Assembly: GCF_900106745.1 (NCBI RefSeq)
Contig: NZ_FNNV01000028.1
Span: 1 to 61,889, forward strand
Direction of reading: 5' to 3'
From: Paenibacillus sp. CF384
GTDB taxonomy: Bacteria; Bacillota; Bacilli; Paenibacillales; Paenibacillaceae
DNA: 61,889 bases
This document shows, piece by piece, positions 7,927 through 18,106 of the stretch; position 1 is the first letter of the stretch, and each line of letters begins with the position of its first letter. Under the pieces are notes generated by a model, which saw only the letters and a list, made by a program, of their open reading frames with translations, searched no databases and was not told the DNA's origin. Made by a program: the position numbers and the translations under genes.

Positions 7927-7973
7927 GGTGAAGACCTCCATATTCAAATTCCTAGTAAACTAATCTACATTAA

Positions 7974-8002
7974 ATTATACGTCGATTGCTCCATTTGTTC
8001 AA
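7974..8002 (-). promoter_or_regulatory. cysH-sat promoter (sigma-A type)
   Basis: On the minus strand TTGAAC (7997-8002), 17 bases, TATAAT (7974-7979). The start would be near 7967, giving a leader of about 40 bases, too short for an S-box riboswitch. A GGAATT at 7947-7952 recalls the conserved end of CymR operators, but this resemblance is weak. Confidence 0.75.
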
Positions 8003-8031
8003 TATTTTTAAATGATAACCGGAATATGAAA

Positions 8032-8065
8032 AAAATGCCTTCTCTGCATGCAGAGAAGGCATTTT
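8032..8065 (-). terminator. rplM-rpsI operon terminator
   Basis: A perfect palindrome, AAAATGCCTTCTCTGC and its complement, flanked by A and T runs. On the minus strand the stem is followed by TTTTTTTC. It lies 13 bases past the rpsI stop. Being symmetric it could also work on the plus strand. Confidence 0.92.
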
Positions 8066-8077
8066 CGTAAGTCGATA

Positions 8078-8470
8078 TTAACGTTTGGAGAATTGTGGCG
8101 CGCGACGTGCTGCTTTAAGACCGTATTTTTTACGCTCTTTCATACGTGGGTCACGAGTCAAGAATCCTGCACGCTTCAAGGCTGGACGGAATTCCGGATC
8201 TGCTTTAAGCAGAGCACGGGAGATACCGTGACGGATAGCGCCGGCTTGACCGGAGATACCGCCGCCGTGTGCGATTACCAAGATATCGTATTTGCTTGCA
8301 GTCTCAGTAAGAGCAAGCGGTTGTTTAACGATCAGCTTCAGTGTTTCCAGACCGAAGTAATCATTCAAGTCACGTTTGTTAATAATGATTCGTCCTTCAC
8401 CCGGCACGAGACGTACACGTGCTACAGAGTGTTTACGACGACCGGTTCCATAGTATTGAACTTGTGCCAT
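8078..8470 (-). CDS. rpsI: 30S ribosomal protein S9
   Basis: A 130-residue protein of the 30S head, ending in the conserved basic tail PQFSKR that reaches the P-site tRNA. The start [19 protein letters not shown] is the family signature. It is the second gene of the rplM-rpsI operon, 19 bases after rplM, and is followed directly by the terminator. Confidence 0.98.
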   Translation of the reverse strand: MAQVQYYGTGRRKHSVARVRLVPGEGRIIINKRDLNDYFGLETLKLIVKQPLALTETASKYDILVIAHGGGISGQAGAIRHGISRALLKADPEFRPALKRAGFLTRDPRMKERKKYGLKAARRAPQFSKR

Positions 8471-8489
8471 GAAACTGTCCTCCCTCTAT

Positions 8490-8927
8490 TTACCCGCGAA
8501 GTTCGTAAACTTCTGGATTTTGTGCTTGATGTGGATGTTCTGGTCCGGCATAAACTTTGAGCTTCATCTTCATTTTGTCGCCAAGACGATTCTTTGGAAG
8601 CATGCCGTAGATCGCTTGCTCCAATACTAGCTCTGGTTTGTTCTTGATCATGTCCTGAGCCGGAGTTACTTTAAGTCCGCCTTGGTACATGGAGTGACGG
8701 TAGTACATTTTGTTTTGAAGTTTTTTACCAGTAAGGTGAATTTTCTCCGCGTTGATGACAACTACAAAGTCACCAGTATCAACGTGTGGAGTAAAAGTCG
8801 GTTTGTGCTTGCCGCGGATCAGGCTAGCAGCTTCGCTCGCTAAGCGACCAAGCGTTTTGCCTTCTGCGTCAATGACAAACCATTTGCGATCAACTTCGCT
8901 GGACTTTGCCATATAGGTAATGCGCAT
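8490..8927 (-). CDS. rplM: 50S ribosomal protein L13
   Basis: A 145-residue early-assembly 50S protein ([18 protein letters not shown]..., YRHSMYPGG-like [11 protein letters not shown]). The frame is open to 8951, but AAGGAGGAACATCC precedes ATG 8927, which also gives the family's usual length. It is the first gene of the L13-S9 operon, with a structured leader of about 190 bases. Confidence 0.97.
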   Translation of the reverse strand: MRITYMAKSSEVDRKWFVIDAEGKTLGRLASEAASLIRGKHKPTFTPHVDTGDFVVVINAEKIHLTGKKLQNKMYYRHSMYQGGLKVTPAQDMIKNKPELVLEQAIYGMLPKNRLGDKMKMKLKVYAGPEHPHQAQNPEVYELRG

Positions 8928-9120
8928 GGATGTTCCTCCTTGTTCATTCAAACATTGGTTCTAAATTAATTTATAATGTTACGGTACGTTAGAGATGAAT
9001 GGTGGATCGACCAAAGGTCTACTCTAAGCCATCATCTGTAACCGGCTCGATTCCATTCAAAAATGCTATTGTTGGTTGGCGATCTCAGTCGGGGCTGTGG
9101 GAGAGCCACTAAGAAAGCAC
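8928..9120 (-). ncRNA. 5' leader of rplM-rpsI, candidate L13 leader element
   Basis: The transcript from the promoter at 9128-9156 carries about 190 bases before rplM. Its core (about 8996-9036) folds into a hairpin, GATGG...GACC-TTT-GGTC...CCACCATT. Many Firmicutes carry an autoregulatory L13 leader here (Rfam L13_leader), where L13 probably binds its own mRNA. I assign it on position and the presence of a stable hairpin; no covariance check was possible. Confidence 0.5.
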
Positions 9121-9127
9121 AAGTTAT

Positions 9128-9156
9128 ATTCTACAACATAGGATTAACAAGTGCAA
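9128..9156 (-). promoter_or_regulatory. rplM-rpsI promoter (sigma-A type)
   Basis: On the minus strand TTGCAC (9151-9156), 17 bases, TAGAAT (9128-9133). It lies in the truA-rplM gap and predicts a transcription start near 9121. Confidence 0.72.
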
Positions 9157-9201
9157 GCTATTTGTTTAGGCATTATGCCCTCAGAGCACTGGTAATACTC
9201 G

Positions 9202-9942
9202 TCAATCGTCGTAGGAAACTTCCCAAAGCATCAGACCGTGAGCCATCGCTGTCGGTCCGGCCGCAGTACGGTCCTTCGCATCAAGGATTCGCTCAAAGTC
9301 AGACACGGTCAGCTTCCCTTCCCCTACCCATAGTAAGGTACCCACAATGATTCTCACCATGTTATAGAGAAAGCCATCTCCAGTCACAAATAGATCCAAT
9401 TTCCCTTCACCTTGTTCGATTCTCGCCTCTAGAATCGTTCGCACATGCGTACGCTTCGTAGAACGCAGCGATGCAAAGGAAGTGAAATCATGCTTGCCAA
9501 CCACTTTGGACAACGCTTCCCTCATTTCAGGCAAGCGAAGAGGCATGGGATAATGGAACCGGTAATCCCGTTCGAATACATCTGCAAACTTATTGGTGTC
9601 GATGGAGTAGCGATACGTTTTTCGTTTCGCACTGTAGCTTGAATGAAAATCAAGGGGTACTTCATCGGCCTTTAAGATGGCGATGTCAACCGGCAGTCGT
9701 GAGTTCAAGGCAAGCGCCCAGCGACCGACCGGAATTGGCGAGGAGGTGACGAAATTAAACACCTGCCCCCTCGCGTGCACACCTGCATCCGTTCTGCCGG
9801 ATGCCACGATATGAACCTTCTCACCGGTCAACACATGAATCGCTTGCACAAGTACGTCCTGCACCGTATTTCCGATGGGCTGCGTTTGAAAGCCATGATA
9901 ATGCGTGCCTACATAGCTGACAACCATCCGTATGTTCTTCAT
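9202..9942 (-). CDS. truA: tRNA pseudouridine(38-40) synthase TruA
   Basis: A 246-residue enzyme that isomerises uridines 38-40 in the anticodon arm of many tRNAs. It has the N-terminal YVGTHYHGFQTQP and the catalytic Asp in ASGRTDAGVHARGQV, then LPVDIAI and GDGFLYNMVRIIVGTLL. In B. subtilis three ecf transporter genes separate rplQ from truA. Here truA follows rplQ directly after a terminator, so it may have its own start of transcription, though I see no clear promoter. Confidence 0.96.
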   Translation of the reverse strand: MKNIRMVVSYVGTHYHGFQTQPIGNTVQDVLVQAIHVLTGEKVHIVASGRTDAGVHARGQVFNFVTSSPIPVGRWALALNSRLPVDIAILKADEVPLDFHSSYSAKRKTYRYSIDTNKFADVFERDYRFHYPMPLRLPEMREALSKVVGKHDFTSFASLRSTKRTHVRTILEARIEQGEGKLDLFVTGDGFLYNMVRIIVGTLLWVGEGKLTVSDFERILDAKDRTAAGPTAMAHGLMLWEVSYDD

Positions 9943-9980
9943 CCCATATGGTCCCCCTAGTGAACGGTATCAAGGGCAAC

Positions 9981-10012
9981 AAAAAAAGGTGGCCGCAAGG
10001 TCCACCCTTTCC
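9981..10012 (-). terminator. terminator of the alpha operon after rplQ
   Basis: On the minus strand GGTGGACC-TTGC-GGCCACC is followed by TTTTTTT. It lies about 50 bases past rplQ and closes the S10/spc/alpha cluster. A second hairpin, CGAAAG...CTTTCG, lies just upstream at 10012-10029. Confidence 0.88.
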
Positions 10013-10062
10013 GAAAGAAACTTTCGCGGGCGCCAGTATATGTCGCCAGCCGTTTCTTCTTG

Positions 10063-10431
10063 CTACGCGCGATCCACCAGTTCCAAGTAAACCATAGGTG
10101 CCGCGTCACCGCGACGTGGTCCTAGTTTCAAAATACGCGTATATCCGCCCGGACGTTCCGAGTAACGGGTAGCCAGTTCGGAGAACAATTTTTGAATTGC
10201 ATCTTGTTCACCAGCTACCAAAGACTCACGGCGAACGAAAGCTGCAACTTGACGACGAGCGTGCAGATCACCACGTTTTGCAAGTGTGATTAGCTTCTCA
10301 GCGATTGGACGAAGCTCTTTTGCTTTCGCCTCAGTCGTTTGAATGCGCTCATACAAGAACAAGTCTGTAACGAGGTCACGGAACAATGCTTTCCGGGAGC
10401 TTGCGTCACGGCTCAATTTTGAATATGCCAT
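10063..10431 (-). CDS. rplQ: 50S ribosomal protein L17
   Basis: A 122-residue protein near the peptide exit tunnel; it starts [21 protein letters not shown] and has [19 protein letters not shown], both family signatures. It is the last gene of the alpha operon, 50 bases after rpoA, the order seen in B. subtilis. Confidence 0.98.
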   Translation of the reverse strand: MAYSKLSRDASSRKALFRDLVTDLFLYERIQTTEAKAKELRPIAEKLITLAKRGDLHARRQVAAFVRRESLVAGEQDAIQKLFSELATRYSERPGGYTRILKLGPRRGDAAPMVYLELVDRA

Positions 10432-10482
10432 CGATTTTCCCCTCCTTAAAACAGTCTATCGACCTTTAGTCTACGCTGCTTT

Positions 10483-11427
10483 TTATTCTTCCATGCGGAG
10501 GCCAAGACCCAGTTCTTCGAGCTTTTCTTGAACTTCTTCCAAAGACTTGCGTCCGAGGTTACGGACTTTCATCATGTCTTCTTCTGTTTTCGTGATCAGC
10601 TCTTGGACGGTGTTGATACCTGCACGTTTCAGACAGTTATAAGAACGTACCGAGAGATCGAGCTCTTCGATCGTCATCTCAAGTACTTTCTCTTTCTTGT
10701 CTTCTTCTTTTTCAACCATGATCTCAGCATCTTTCGCTTCGTCAGTCAAACCAACGAACAGATCCAGATGCTCAGTCAAAATTTTGGCGCCGAGGCTTAC
10801 AGCCTCTTCCGGACGAATGCTTCCGTCGGTCCAAACTTCAAGTGTGAGCTTATCGTAGTTAGTCACTTGACCAACGCGAGTGTTCTCAACCGAGTAGTTT
10901 ACACGAGTAATTGGTGTGTAGATGGAATCAACAGGAATGACGCCAATTGGTTGGTCTTCCCGTTTATTCCGATCTGCTTGCACATAACCGCGTCCGCGAT
11001 TAGCAAATACCCGCATGTGGAGCCGTGCACCGGAGGCCAGCGTCGCGATATGAAGATCAGGGCTTAAAATCTCGACATCGCTGTCTGCGCGAATATCGCC
11101 AGCCGTAACGTTGCCATCGCCTTCCGCGTCAATCTCCAGTACCTTCTCTTCGTCGGAATGGATTTTCAGCGAGAGGCCTTTGAGATTCAGGATGATTTCG
11201 GTAACGTCCTCCATCACACCTGGAACCGTAGAGAACTCATGAAGTACACCATCGATTTGAACAGAGGTTACCGCTGCACCAGGCAGCGACGACAACAGGA
11301 TTCGGCGAAGCGAATTCCCGAGCGTTGCTCCGTAGCCACGTTCAAGCGGTTCAACAACGAACCTTCCGTACGTGCCATCCTCGTTTAGTTCTACGGTTTC
11401 GATTTTCGGCTTTTCGATCTCAATCAC
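10483..11427 (-). CDS. rpoA: DNA-directed RNA polymerase subunit alpha
   Basis: A 314-residue subunit: N-terminal assembly domain ([23 protein letters not shown]) that scaffolds beta and beta', and C-terminal domain (about 245-314, [23 protein letters not shown]) that binds UP elements and activators. The frame is open to a TTG at 11445, but GAGGGAGGG precedes GTG 11427, which gives exactly the 314 residues of the B. subtilis protein ([17 protein letters not shown] after the start). It lies between rpsK and rplQ. Confidence 0.97.
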   Translation of the reverse strand: MIEIEKPKIETVELNEDGTYGRFVVEPLERGYGATLGNSLRRILLSSLPGAAVTSVQIDGVLHEFSTVPGVMEDVTEIILNLKGLSLKIHSDEEKVLEIDAEGDGNVTAGDIRADSDVEILSPDLHIATLASGARLHMRVFANRGRGYVQADRNKREDQPIGVIPVDSIYTPITRVNYSVENTRVGQVTNYDKLTLEVWTDGSIRPEEAVSLGAKILTEHLDLFVGLTDEAKDAEIMVEKEEDKKEKVLEMTIEELDLSVRSYNCLKRAGINTVQELITKTEEDMMKVRNLGRKSLEEVQEKLEELGLGLRMEE

Positions 11428-11512
11428 AATAGTACCCTCCCTCAAAACGTCGCTCCGTTACCATTATCGCATAAGTAGTCAAATCATGTAGTATGGCAAA
11501 CCTTCACAACCA

Positions 11513-11521
11513 TTATTCACA
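11513..11521 (+). other. isolated DnaA box match
   Basis: TTATTCACA matches TTATNCACA in the 125-base rpsK-rpoA gap. A single 9-mer of this degeneracy is expected by chance in a window of this size, so meaning is doubtful. Confidence 0.25.
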
Positions 11522-11552
11522 AGTTGTAGTCATTTGATACCACAAATATTGA

Positions 11553-11948
11553 CTATACGCGACGACGTTTTGGCGGGCGGCATCCGTTGTGCGGAACTGG
11601 AGTAACGTCTTTAATAAGGTTTACTTCCAGACCAGCTGCTTGTAGCGAACGAATCGCTGCTTCACGGCCTGCGCCAGGACCTTTAACCATTACTTCAACA
11701 GTTTTCATGCCGTGTTCCATTGCCGCTTTTGCTGCAGATTCAGCAGCCATTTGAGCTGCGAACGGCGTGCTCTTACGGGAACCTTTAAAGCCGAGGTTAC
11801 CCGAGCTTGCCCAAGAAATCGCGTTTCCGTGCGGATCAGTAATCGTAACGATCGTATTATTGAATGTCGAGCGGATATGCGCTACGCCAGTATCAATATT
11901 TTTACGGTCACGACGTTTCGTACGAACCACTTTTTTTGGTTTAGCCAT
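11553..11948 (-). CDS. rpsK: 30S ribosomal protein S11
   Basis: A 131-residue platform protein ([30 protein letters not shown] is the family core; C-terminus [12 protein letters not shown]). It contacts 16S helix 45 and the E site. It lies between rpsM and rpoA in the alpha operon. Confidence 0.98.
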   Translation of the reverse strand: MAKPKKVVRTKRRDRKNIDTGVAHIRSTFNNTIVTITDPHGNAISWASSGNLGFKGSRKSTPFAAQMAAESAAKAAMEHGMKTVEVMVKGPGAGREAAIRSLQAAGLEVNLIKDVTPVPHNGCRPPKRRRV

Positions 11949-11966
11949 TTCGGTTATCCCTCCTTC

Positions 11967-12335
11967 TTATTTCTTCTTGTTCGCTACAGTCCGGCGAGGA
12001 CCTTTACGCGTACGAGCATTTGTTTTCGTCCGTTGACCACGAACCGGAAGTCCACGACGGTGACGTACACCGCGGTAGCAGCCGATCTCGATCAGACGTT
12101 TGATGTTAAGCGAGATTTCGCGGCGAAGGTCGCCTTCTACTTTAACCGTTTTATCGATTGTTTCGCGAAGTTGGCTGACTTCATCTTCTGTCAGATCACG
12201 AACGCGAGTATTTTCGCTAATACCGGTTGCGCTAAGAATTTGATTAGCAGTCGTTCTGCCAATACCGAAGATGTATGTCAGAGCGATGACAACGCGCTTA
12301 TCACGCGGTAAGTCTACACCAGCAATACGTGCCAT
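11967..12335 (-). CDS. rpsM: 30S ribosomal protein S13
   Basis: A 122-residue head protein that makes intersubunit bridges and contacts P-site t[29 protein letters not shown] and the [21 protein letters not shown] tail are diagnostic. It follows rpmJ by 16 bases. Confidence 0.98.
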   Translation of the reverse strand: MARIAGVDLPRDKRVVIALTYIFGIGRTTANQILSATGISENTRVRDLTEDEVSQLRETIDKTVKVEGDLRREISLNIKRLIEIGCYRGVRHRRGLPVRGQRTKTNARTRKGPRRTVANKKK

Positions 12336-12351
12336 GTATCGTTATTCCTCC

Positions 12352-12725
<374 letters not shown>

Positions 12726-12727
12726 AG

Positions 12728-13018
12728 TCATTCTCCTTTCCCTTGCACAGCCTTCTGAATAGCATAACGCAGTTTAGCGTTAGTAACACGGCCGGTTTCC
12801 CGCATGCTGTCAGCCACTTCATGACTGACGACCGGTTGCATCAGAAGATGCAGTACGTTCTTCTTCTTCGATTGATCGAAGCGCCGCTTGTCTCCGTCAG
12901 CTACAAGGACGAAACGTTCATCCAGAACCTGAATGATGACGGCGTATGAGCCTCCGTCTTTTCCTTTAAGGACCTTAACTATACGGCCGATCTCCGGCAT
13001 ATGTTCCAATGCACTCAA
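12728..13018 (-). CDS. KOW-domain RNA-binding protein (L14e/L6e/L27e-like)
   Basis: About 96 residues. The N-terminal half, [45 protein letters not shown], is a KOW-type beta-barrel related to eukaryotic and archaeal L14e/L27e. The family occurs between map and infA in Bacillus (ybzG) and its function is not settled; ribosome association is plausible. A TTG at 13018 overlaps the map stop codon (TTGA) and has GGGAG eight bases before it, suggesting translational coupling. The first ATG is at 13000. The start is uncertain between these. Confidence 0.8.
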   Translation of the reverse strand: MSALEHMPEIGRIVKVLKGKDGGSYAVIIQVLDERFVLVADGDKRRFDQSKKKNVLHLLMQPVVSHEVADSMRETGRVTNAKLRYAIQKAVQGKGE

Positions 13019-13776
13019 CCTGCCTGCTCCCTGGATAGGGTTAAGATTTCGCAGCCGTCCTCTGTGACGGCAACCGTGTGCTCGAAATGAGCGCATCGGC
13101 TGTTATCCTGTGTCACGACTGTCCAATTATCCTCCAGAGTACGCACATATCGCTCACCGATGTTGACCATCGGTTCTATCGCCAGCACCATTCCTGGTTT
13201 TAGACGAGGTCCGCGATCGGGTAATCCGAAATTCGGGATTTGCGGTTCTTCGTGCAGATCTGCACCAATGCCATGCCCCACAAAGTCTCGAACAACAGAA
13301 AAACCAGCAGCTTCAATCACTTGTTGAATCGCATGCGAGATGGTTAACAAACGAACATCCGGTTTCACGAGCGCGAGTCCTGCATAAAGCGATTGTTCTG
13401 TAATGTCGAGCAGCCGCTGAGACTCTTCACTAATACTGCCTACACCGTAGGTCCAAGCGGAATCGCCATGGTAGCCTTTATACTGTGCGCCAATATCTAT
13501 GCTGATGATGTCGCCATCATGCAACTTACGTGATCCTGGAATACCGTGTACCAGCTCATTGTTTACAGAAGCGCAGATACTGGCAGGAAATTGATTGTAC
13601 CCTTTAAAAGAAGGTATTGCGTCCTGACTGCGAATGTACGACTCAGCAATAACGTCCAATTCTTTGGTCGTAATGCCGGGACGAATAGCTTGTTTGAGCA
13701 AGCGATGCGTCTCCGATACAATTCGGCCAGCTATTCTCATTACTTGCAATTCCGATTCGGATTTGCAAATGATCAT
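13015..13776 (-). CDS. map: methionine aminopeptidase type I
   Basis: A 253-residue metalloprotease that removes the initiator Met from nascent proteins. Metal ligands are visible in [15 protein letters not shown] (Asp pair), [18 protein letters not shown] (His) and [11 protein letters not shown] (Glu). It overlaps adk by four bases (ATGA), a sign of coupled translation, and lies in the secY-adk-map-infA string. Confidence 0.97.
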   Translation of the reverse strand: MIICKSESELQVMRIAGRIVSETHRLLKQAIRPGITTKELDVIAESYIRSQDAIPSFKGYNQFPASICASVNNELVHGIPGSRKLHDGDIISIDIGAQYKGYHGDSAWTYGVGSISEESQRLLDITEQSLYAGLALVKPDVRLLTISHAIQQVIEAAGFSVVRDFVGHGIGADLHEEPQIPNFGLPDRGPRLKPGMVLAIEPMVNIGERYVRTLEDNWTVVTQDNSRCAHFEHTVAVTEDGCEILTLSREQAG

Positions 13777-14426
13777 TCTGCTGTTCCCCGCAGGCAGCTA
13801 ACGATGTCAGCTGTAACTTCGTCGATTTCTTTCTCGCCGTCTACTTCGCACAAAACGGCTTTACTTGTGTAGTACTCAAGTAATGGAGCTGTTTTGGAGA
13901 TATATTCGTCGAGACGCGTGCCTACTTTTGCTTCCGTATCGTCTGACCGCTGGTACAGCTCGCCGCCGCATTTATCACAAACGCCTTCTTGCTTCGGCGG
14001 GTTGAACATAACATGGTAAGTGGAGCCGCATGCTTTACAAATGCGACGACCGGTCAGACGCGCAAGCAGTAGACCGCGGTCAACCTTCAAGTTAACAACA
14101 TGATCGATACTGCGTCCCATTTCAGCCAACATCCCGTCCAGCGCCTCAGCTTGTTGCAGCGTGCGAGGAAATCCATCCAGCAGGAAGCCGCCATTACAAT
14201 CCTCAAGTTGGAGACGTTCACGAACGATGCCGTTCGTAATTTCATCCGGGACAAGAAGACCTTGATCCACGAATTCTTTAGCCTTCAGACCAAGAGGTGT
14301 GCCTTGCTTCATTGCTAAACGGAAAGCATCGCCAGTGGAAATGTGCGGGACACTGAAAGTGTCCACGATACGTTCCGCCTGTGTGCCTTTGCCGGCGCCC
14401 GGAGGGCCCATGAATAAGATGTTCAT
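13773..14426 (-). CDS. adk: adenylate kinase
   Basis: A 217-residue enzyme interconverting ATP, ADP and AMP. It has the P-loop [18 protein letters not shown], and a LID domain with [15 protein letters not shown]...CDKCGG, the four-Cys zinc site of Gram-positive adenylate kinases. The frame opens at 14477, but ATG 14426 matches family length and has GCGAGG upstream. It follows secY after 87 bases. Confidence 0.97.
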   Translation of the reverse strand: MNILFMGPPGAGKGTQAERIVDTFSVPHISTGDAFRLAMKQGTPLGLKAKEFVDQGLLVPDEITNGIVRERLQLEDCNGGFLLDGFPRTLQQAEALDGMLAEMGRSIDHVVNLKVDRGLLLARLTGRRICKACGSTYHVMFNPPKQEGVCDKCGGELYQRSDDTEAKVGTRLDEYISKTAPLLEYYTSKAVLCEVDGEKEIDEVTADIVSCLRGTAE

Positions 14427-14513
14427 TAGCGTGTTCCTCGCTTTAAACATAATAGGCTCGGCCGGGTCCCGCCACACAATTAGATGCGCGGAAGCCCGCT
14501 TGCGAACCTATTG

Positions 14514-15812
14514 TTATTTATTGATAAACCCTTTGTAGTGGCGCTTGATCAATTGCGTCTCGATTTGCTTCATCGTATCCAGTGCAACACCGATTACGAT
14601 TAGCAGCGAGGTTCCGCCTAGCTTCACATCACGAGGCAAATCAGCGAGCGTGCCGAAGAGTACCGGCAAGATCGAGATGAGCGATAGGAAGATCGCTCCG
14701 CTGAGTGTGATCCGCGACATGACGCGCGTAATGTAGGAAGATGTAGGCTTACCAGGACGAATGCCCGGGATATAACCACCATTTTTCTTCATTTGATCGG
14801 CCATCTGCACCGGATTGATTTGCACAAACGTGTAGAAGAACGTGAAAGCGATAATCAGAATTACGTACAACACCATGCCAAGCGGCTTGTCGTAGTACAT
14901 ATGAGTTTGAACCCAAGATGCCCAAGCATGTGTCGACCAGAAGTTCGCGATCGTAACCGGGAACATCAGAAGCGATACCGCAAAGATAACCGGGATAACA
15001 CCTGCACCGTTAACTTTCAGCGGAATGTGGGTAGATTGCCCACCGTACATTTTCCGTCCAACAACGCGCTTAGCGTATTGAACCGGAATTTTACGAATAC
15101 CTTGTTGTACAAAGATAACGCCGACGATAATTGCGACGATCGCAATTACAATCACCACTACCTTGATAATGCTAAGGAAGATGTTGCTTGCATCAACAAA
15201 CTCCGCTGTGTAGATCGAACGGATGTGAGAAGGAATTGCTGCTACGATACCGGCAAAAATCAAGACCGAGATCCCGTTGCCGATGCCTCTCTCTGTAATC
15301 TGCTCACCGAGCCACATGAGGAAGGCTGTTCCCGCCGTTAGAATTATCGCAATCATAATATAATCCGTAACCGTTGCACCAGGAATCATATCGTACTGAT
15401 ATTGCCGGTTAAAACCAATTGCAGTACCAAAACCTTGGACTAAACCAAGAACAATCGTACCGTAACGAGTAATCTGAGCAAGTTTACGTTTACCGTTCTC
15501 GCCTTCCTTCGCCCATTCGGCGAATTTAGGGATAACGTCCATCGACAGAAGCTGTACGATGATCGATGAGGTAATGTAAGGCATGATCCCGATCGCGAAG
15601 ATCGAGAACTGGAACAGTGCCCCACCGGAAAACGTATTAAGCAAACCAAACAATTCAGAACCGGCCTGATCAGTTTGTGTAAATACATCTTTATTGACAC
15701 CAGGAACCGGTATAAAGGAACCGATCCGGTAAACCAATAGGATGAACAGCGTGAACAGGATCCGCTTGCGAAGGTCTTCCACTTTCCAAATGTTGGACAC
15801 GGTCTTGAACAA
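14514..15812 (-). CDS. secY: protein translocase subunit SecY
   Basis: A 432-residue membrane protein with ten predicted transmembrane segments, the central channel of the Sec translocon; partner SecE is encoded at 42370-42579. It starts MFKTVSNIWKVEDLRKRILFT and carries FNRQYQYD, IPGIRPGKPT and the C-terminal LIKRHYKGFI typical of SecY. The start is TTG at 15812, directly after the rplO stop codon. The very strong AGGTGATC Shine-Dalgarno is inside the end of rplO, so translation is probably coupled. Confidence 0.96.
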   Translation of the reverse strand: MFKTVSNIWKVEDLRKRILFTLFILLVYRIGSFIPVPGVNKDVFTQTDQAGSELFGLLNTFSGGALFQFSIFAIGIMPYITSSIIVQLLSMDVIPKFAEWAKEGENGKRKLAQITRYGTIVLGLVQGFGTAIGFNRQYQYDMIPGATVTDYIMIAIILTAGTAFLMWLGEQITERGIGNGISVLIFAGIVAAIPSHIRSIYTAEFVDASNIFLSIIKVVVIVIAIVAIIVGVIFVQQGIRKIPVQYAKRVVGRKMYGGQSTHIPLKVNGAGVIPVIFAVSLLMFPVTIANFWSTHAWASWVQTHMYYDKPLGMVLYVILIIAFTFFYTFVQINPVQMADQMKKNGGYIPGIRPGKPTSSYITRVMSRITLSGAIFLSLISILPVLFGTLADLPRDVKLGGTSLLIVIGVALDTMKQIETQLIKRHYKGFINK

Positions 15813-16253
15813 TTAGATCACCTCGGTTTTACCGCCGGCAGCCTGGATTTTCTCTACCGCAGATTGAGAGAACTTGCTTGCTTTTACCGTAAGCTGAACA
15901 GTGATTTCGCCGTTACCCAAGATCTTGATTCCGCTCTGTGGGTTTTTAACGATACCTTGCTCAAGCAGAAGCTCAGGTGTTACCTCTGTGCCAGCTGCAA
16001 AGCTGTTCAACTCATCGATGTTCACAATCGCATACTCTTTACGGAACGGGTTGTTGAAGCCGCGTTTAGGCAAGCGACGGTACAATGGGTTTTGTCCGCC
16101 CTCGAAGCCTGGGCGAACGCCGCCACCGGAACGAGCATTTTGACCTTTATGACCACGACCGGCTGTCTTACCGTTGCCGCTACCGATACCGCGGCCTTTA
16201 CGGAAGCCTTCTTTACGCGAACCCGGTGCTGGTGAAAGTTCATGCAATTTCAT
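15813..16253 (-). CDS. rplO: 50S ribosomal protein L15
   Basis: A 146-residue protein ([38 protein letters not shown] region is unmistakable). It is an early-assembly 50S component. GTG 16265 is also in frame, but AAGGAGGTGCAACGTACG supports ATG 16253. It is joined to secY without a gap. Confidence 0.97.
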   Translation of the reverse strand: MKLHELSPAPGSRKEGFRKGRGIGSGNGKTAGRGHKGQNARSGGGVRPGFEGGQNPLYRRLPKRGFNNPFRKEYAIVNIDELNSFAAGTEVTPELLLEQGIVKNPQSGIKILGNGEITVQLTVKASKFSQSAVEKIQAAGGKTEVI

Positions 16254-16293
16254 CGTACGTTGCACCTCCTTAATGTTTTACGCTGCTTTCTGT

Positions 16294-16321
16294 ACGAGTT
16301 TGCTTCATCAGCAAAACTCGT
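16294..16321 (-). other. hairpin in the rpmD-rplO gap
   Basis: On the minus strand ACGAGTTTTGCT-gatga-AGCAAACTCGT forms an 11-bp stem with one bulged base and no T run. It lies in the only sizeable gap (about 120 bases) of the spc operon, and may be an mRNA processing or stability element. Function is not known. Confidence 0.4.
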
Positions 16322-16373
16322 CTTTGAAAGCATACTTTTGAAGCGGTATATCGTTTACGCCATTAAAGACGAT

Positions 16374-16559
16374 TTAAGCTTGTACTTCTTCCACTTTAAC
16401 CAAGTGGCTGACATGAGTGATCATGCCACGAATAGCCGGGCTGTCGCTGTGGACAACCGATTGACGAATCTTGCGAAGACCAAGCGTAGCAACTGTCGCA
16501 CGCTGCTTCTCGTTACGACCGATCAGGCTGCGAACGAGGGTGATTTGCAATTTTGCCAT
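16374..16559 (-). CDS. rpmD: 50S ribosomal protein L30
   Basis: A 61-residue protein ([31 protein letters not shown]). Its place between rpsE and rplO is standard. The binding site is AAGGAGGAGAATACG. Confidence 0.97.
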   Translation of the reverse strand: MAKLQITLVRSLIGRNEKQRATVATLGLRKIRQSVVHSDSPAIRGMITHVSHLVKVEEVQA

Positions 16560-16572
16560 CGTATTCTCCTCC

Positions 16573-17070
16573 TTAGCCCAAAAGCTCTTTCACGGTTTTG
16601 CCACGAAGTTTAGCAACGTCCTCGGCACGTTTCAGACGGGAAAGTCCTTCTAGTGTCGCGTTAACCATATTCATGGAGTTTGAAGAACCAAGCGATTTGG
16701 TTAGAATGTCGCCAACACCTGCAAGCTCAAGAACGGCACGAACCGGTCCGCCTGCAATTACTCCAGTACCTTCAGATGCTGGTTTAAGCAATACACGGCC
16801 AGCGCCGAAGTGTCCGAGTACTTGATGTGGGATTGTTGTTTTCACAAGTGGTACATGGATCAGGTTTTTCTTAGCATCTTCGATACCTTTGCGGATTGCA
16901 TCCGGTACCTCGCCAGCTTTACCGATCCCTGCGCCAACATATCCTTTACCGTCACCTACAACTACCAGTGCGCTAAAGCTGAAACGGCGTCCGCCTTTTA
17001 CTACTTTCGCTACACGGTTGATTTGAACTACTTTTTCAGTTAGTTCCAACGTATTTGGATCGATACGCAA
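16573..17070 (-). CDS. rpsE: 30S ribosomal protein S5
   Basis: A 165-residue protein at the mRNA entry region with helicase and fidelity roles: [24 protein letters not shown], then [15 protein letters not shown]. The start codon is TTG at 17070, preceded by AAGGAGGTAAGTCGAC; no in-frame ATG gives a full-length N-terminus. It lies between rplR and rpmD. Confidence 0.97.
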   Translation of the reverse strand: MRIDPNTLELTEKVVQINRVAKVVKGGRRFSFSALVVVGDGKGYVGAGIGKAGEVPDAIRKGIEDAKKNLIHVPLVKTTIPHQVLGHFGAGRVLLKPASEGTGVIAGGPVRAVLELAGVGDILTKSLGSSNSMNMVNATLEGLSRLKRAEDVAKLRGKTVKELLG

Positions 17071-17101
17071 GTCGACTTACCTCCTTCATAAGTATTATCG
17101 A

Positions 17102-17470
17102 TTAAAACTCAAGTCCTGCTTCGCGAGCTGCATCAGCCAGTGCTTGAATTCTTCCATGGTACAAGTAACCGCCGCGGTCGAAAACCACTTGGTCTACGCC
17201 TTTCGCTTTAGCGCGAGAAGCGATAACTTCGCCGATTTTACGAGCAGCCTCGATGTTACCACCATTGCTGAATTGTTCTGCGATTTCTTTATCAAGCGTG
17301 GACGCTGAAGCGACCGTTACGCCTAGAACATCATCAATCAATTGTGCATAGATGTGTTTGGAGGAACGGAATACAGAGAGACGCGGACGCTGCGTAGTTC
17401 CGTTGATTTTCTTACGCACACGCAGGTGACGTTTGAGACGTGCTTTGTTTTTATCGCCTTTTGTAATCAT
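17102..17470 (-). CDS. rplR: 50S ribosomal protein L18
   Basis: A 122-residue 5S rRNA-binding protein ([42 protein letters not shown]). It works with L5, encoded at 18744, in the central protuberance. Order rplF-rplR-rpsE is the standard spc order. Confidence 0.98.
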   Translation of the reverse strand: MITKGDKNKARLKRHLRVRKKINGTTQRPRLSVFRSSKHIYAQLIDDVLGVTVASASTLDKEIAEQFSNGGNIEAARKIGEVIASRAKAKGVDQVVFDRGGYLYHGRIQALADAAREAGLEF

Positions 17471-17533
17471 TCGTTGTACACTCCTTTCCTTGTGCTTATG
17501 AAGCTATCCGATTAAGCAGCGCTAAGCGCCTGC

Positions 17534-18076
17534 TTATTTCTTCTTACCAGCTTTACCTTCTTTACGAAGGATACGCTCGCCTTCATACTTGATACCTTTA
17601 CCTTTATACGGCTCAGGCTCACGTACGGAGCGAATTTTCGCAGCAGTTGCACCAACGAGTTCTTTATCGATGCCTCTAACAGTGATTTTCGTGTTCGATG
17701 GAACATCGAACTCGATTCCGCTCTCAGGAGTGATTTCAACTGGATGCGAGTAACCTACGTTAAGTACGATTTTCTCGCCAGTTTTGTTTGCACGGTAACC
17801 AACGCCTACTAGCTCAAGGTTTTTTGCAAAACCTTCAGTTACACCACTAACCATGTTAGCGATGACGCTGCGAGTTGTACCGTGTAGGGAACGATGCAAT
17901 TTATTGTCAGAAGGACGCTCTACAGTAATTACGCTGTCTGCTACTACCACTTTCATATCCTTGTGGATTTCGCGGCTCAGTGTACCTTTAGGTCCTTTAA
18001 CAGTGATCAAGCTGTTGTCCAAGTCGATGTTTACGCCACCTGGAACTTGGATCGGTTTACGGCCAATACGAGACAT
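17534..18076 (-). CDS. rplF: 50S ribosomal protein L6
   Basis: A 180-residue protein near the factor-binding site: [15 protein letters not shown], then SHPVEI and the C-terminal [13 protein letters not shown] signature. It is the target neighbourhood for EF-G and EF-Tu docking. It follows rpsH by 30 bases. Confidence 0.98.
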   Translation of the reverse strand: MSRIGRKPIQVPGGVNIDLDNSLITVKGPKGTLSREIHKDMKVVVADSVITVERPSDNKLHRSLHGTTRSVIANMVSGVTEGFAKNLELVGVGYRANKTGEKIVLNVGYSHPVEITPESGIEFDVPSNTKITVRGIDKELVGATAAKIRSVREPEPYKGKGIKYEGERILRKEGKAGKKK

Positions 18077-18106
18077 TGTTACACCTCCAATCGTTGTGAC
18101 AGTTAA

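Noticed and set aside
7927..8031. S-box riboswitch or CymR operator before cysH
   Set aside because: The leader is about 40 bases, too short for an S-box, and only a GGAATT resembles CymR sites.
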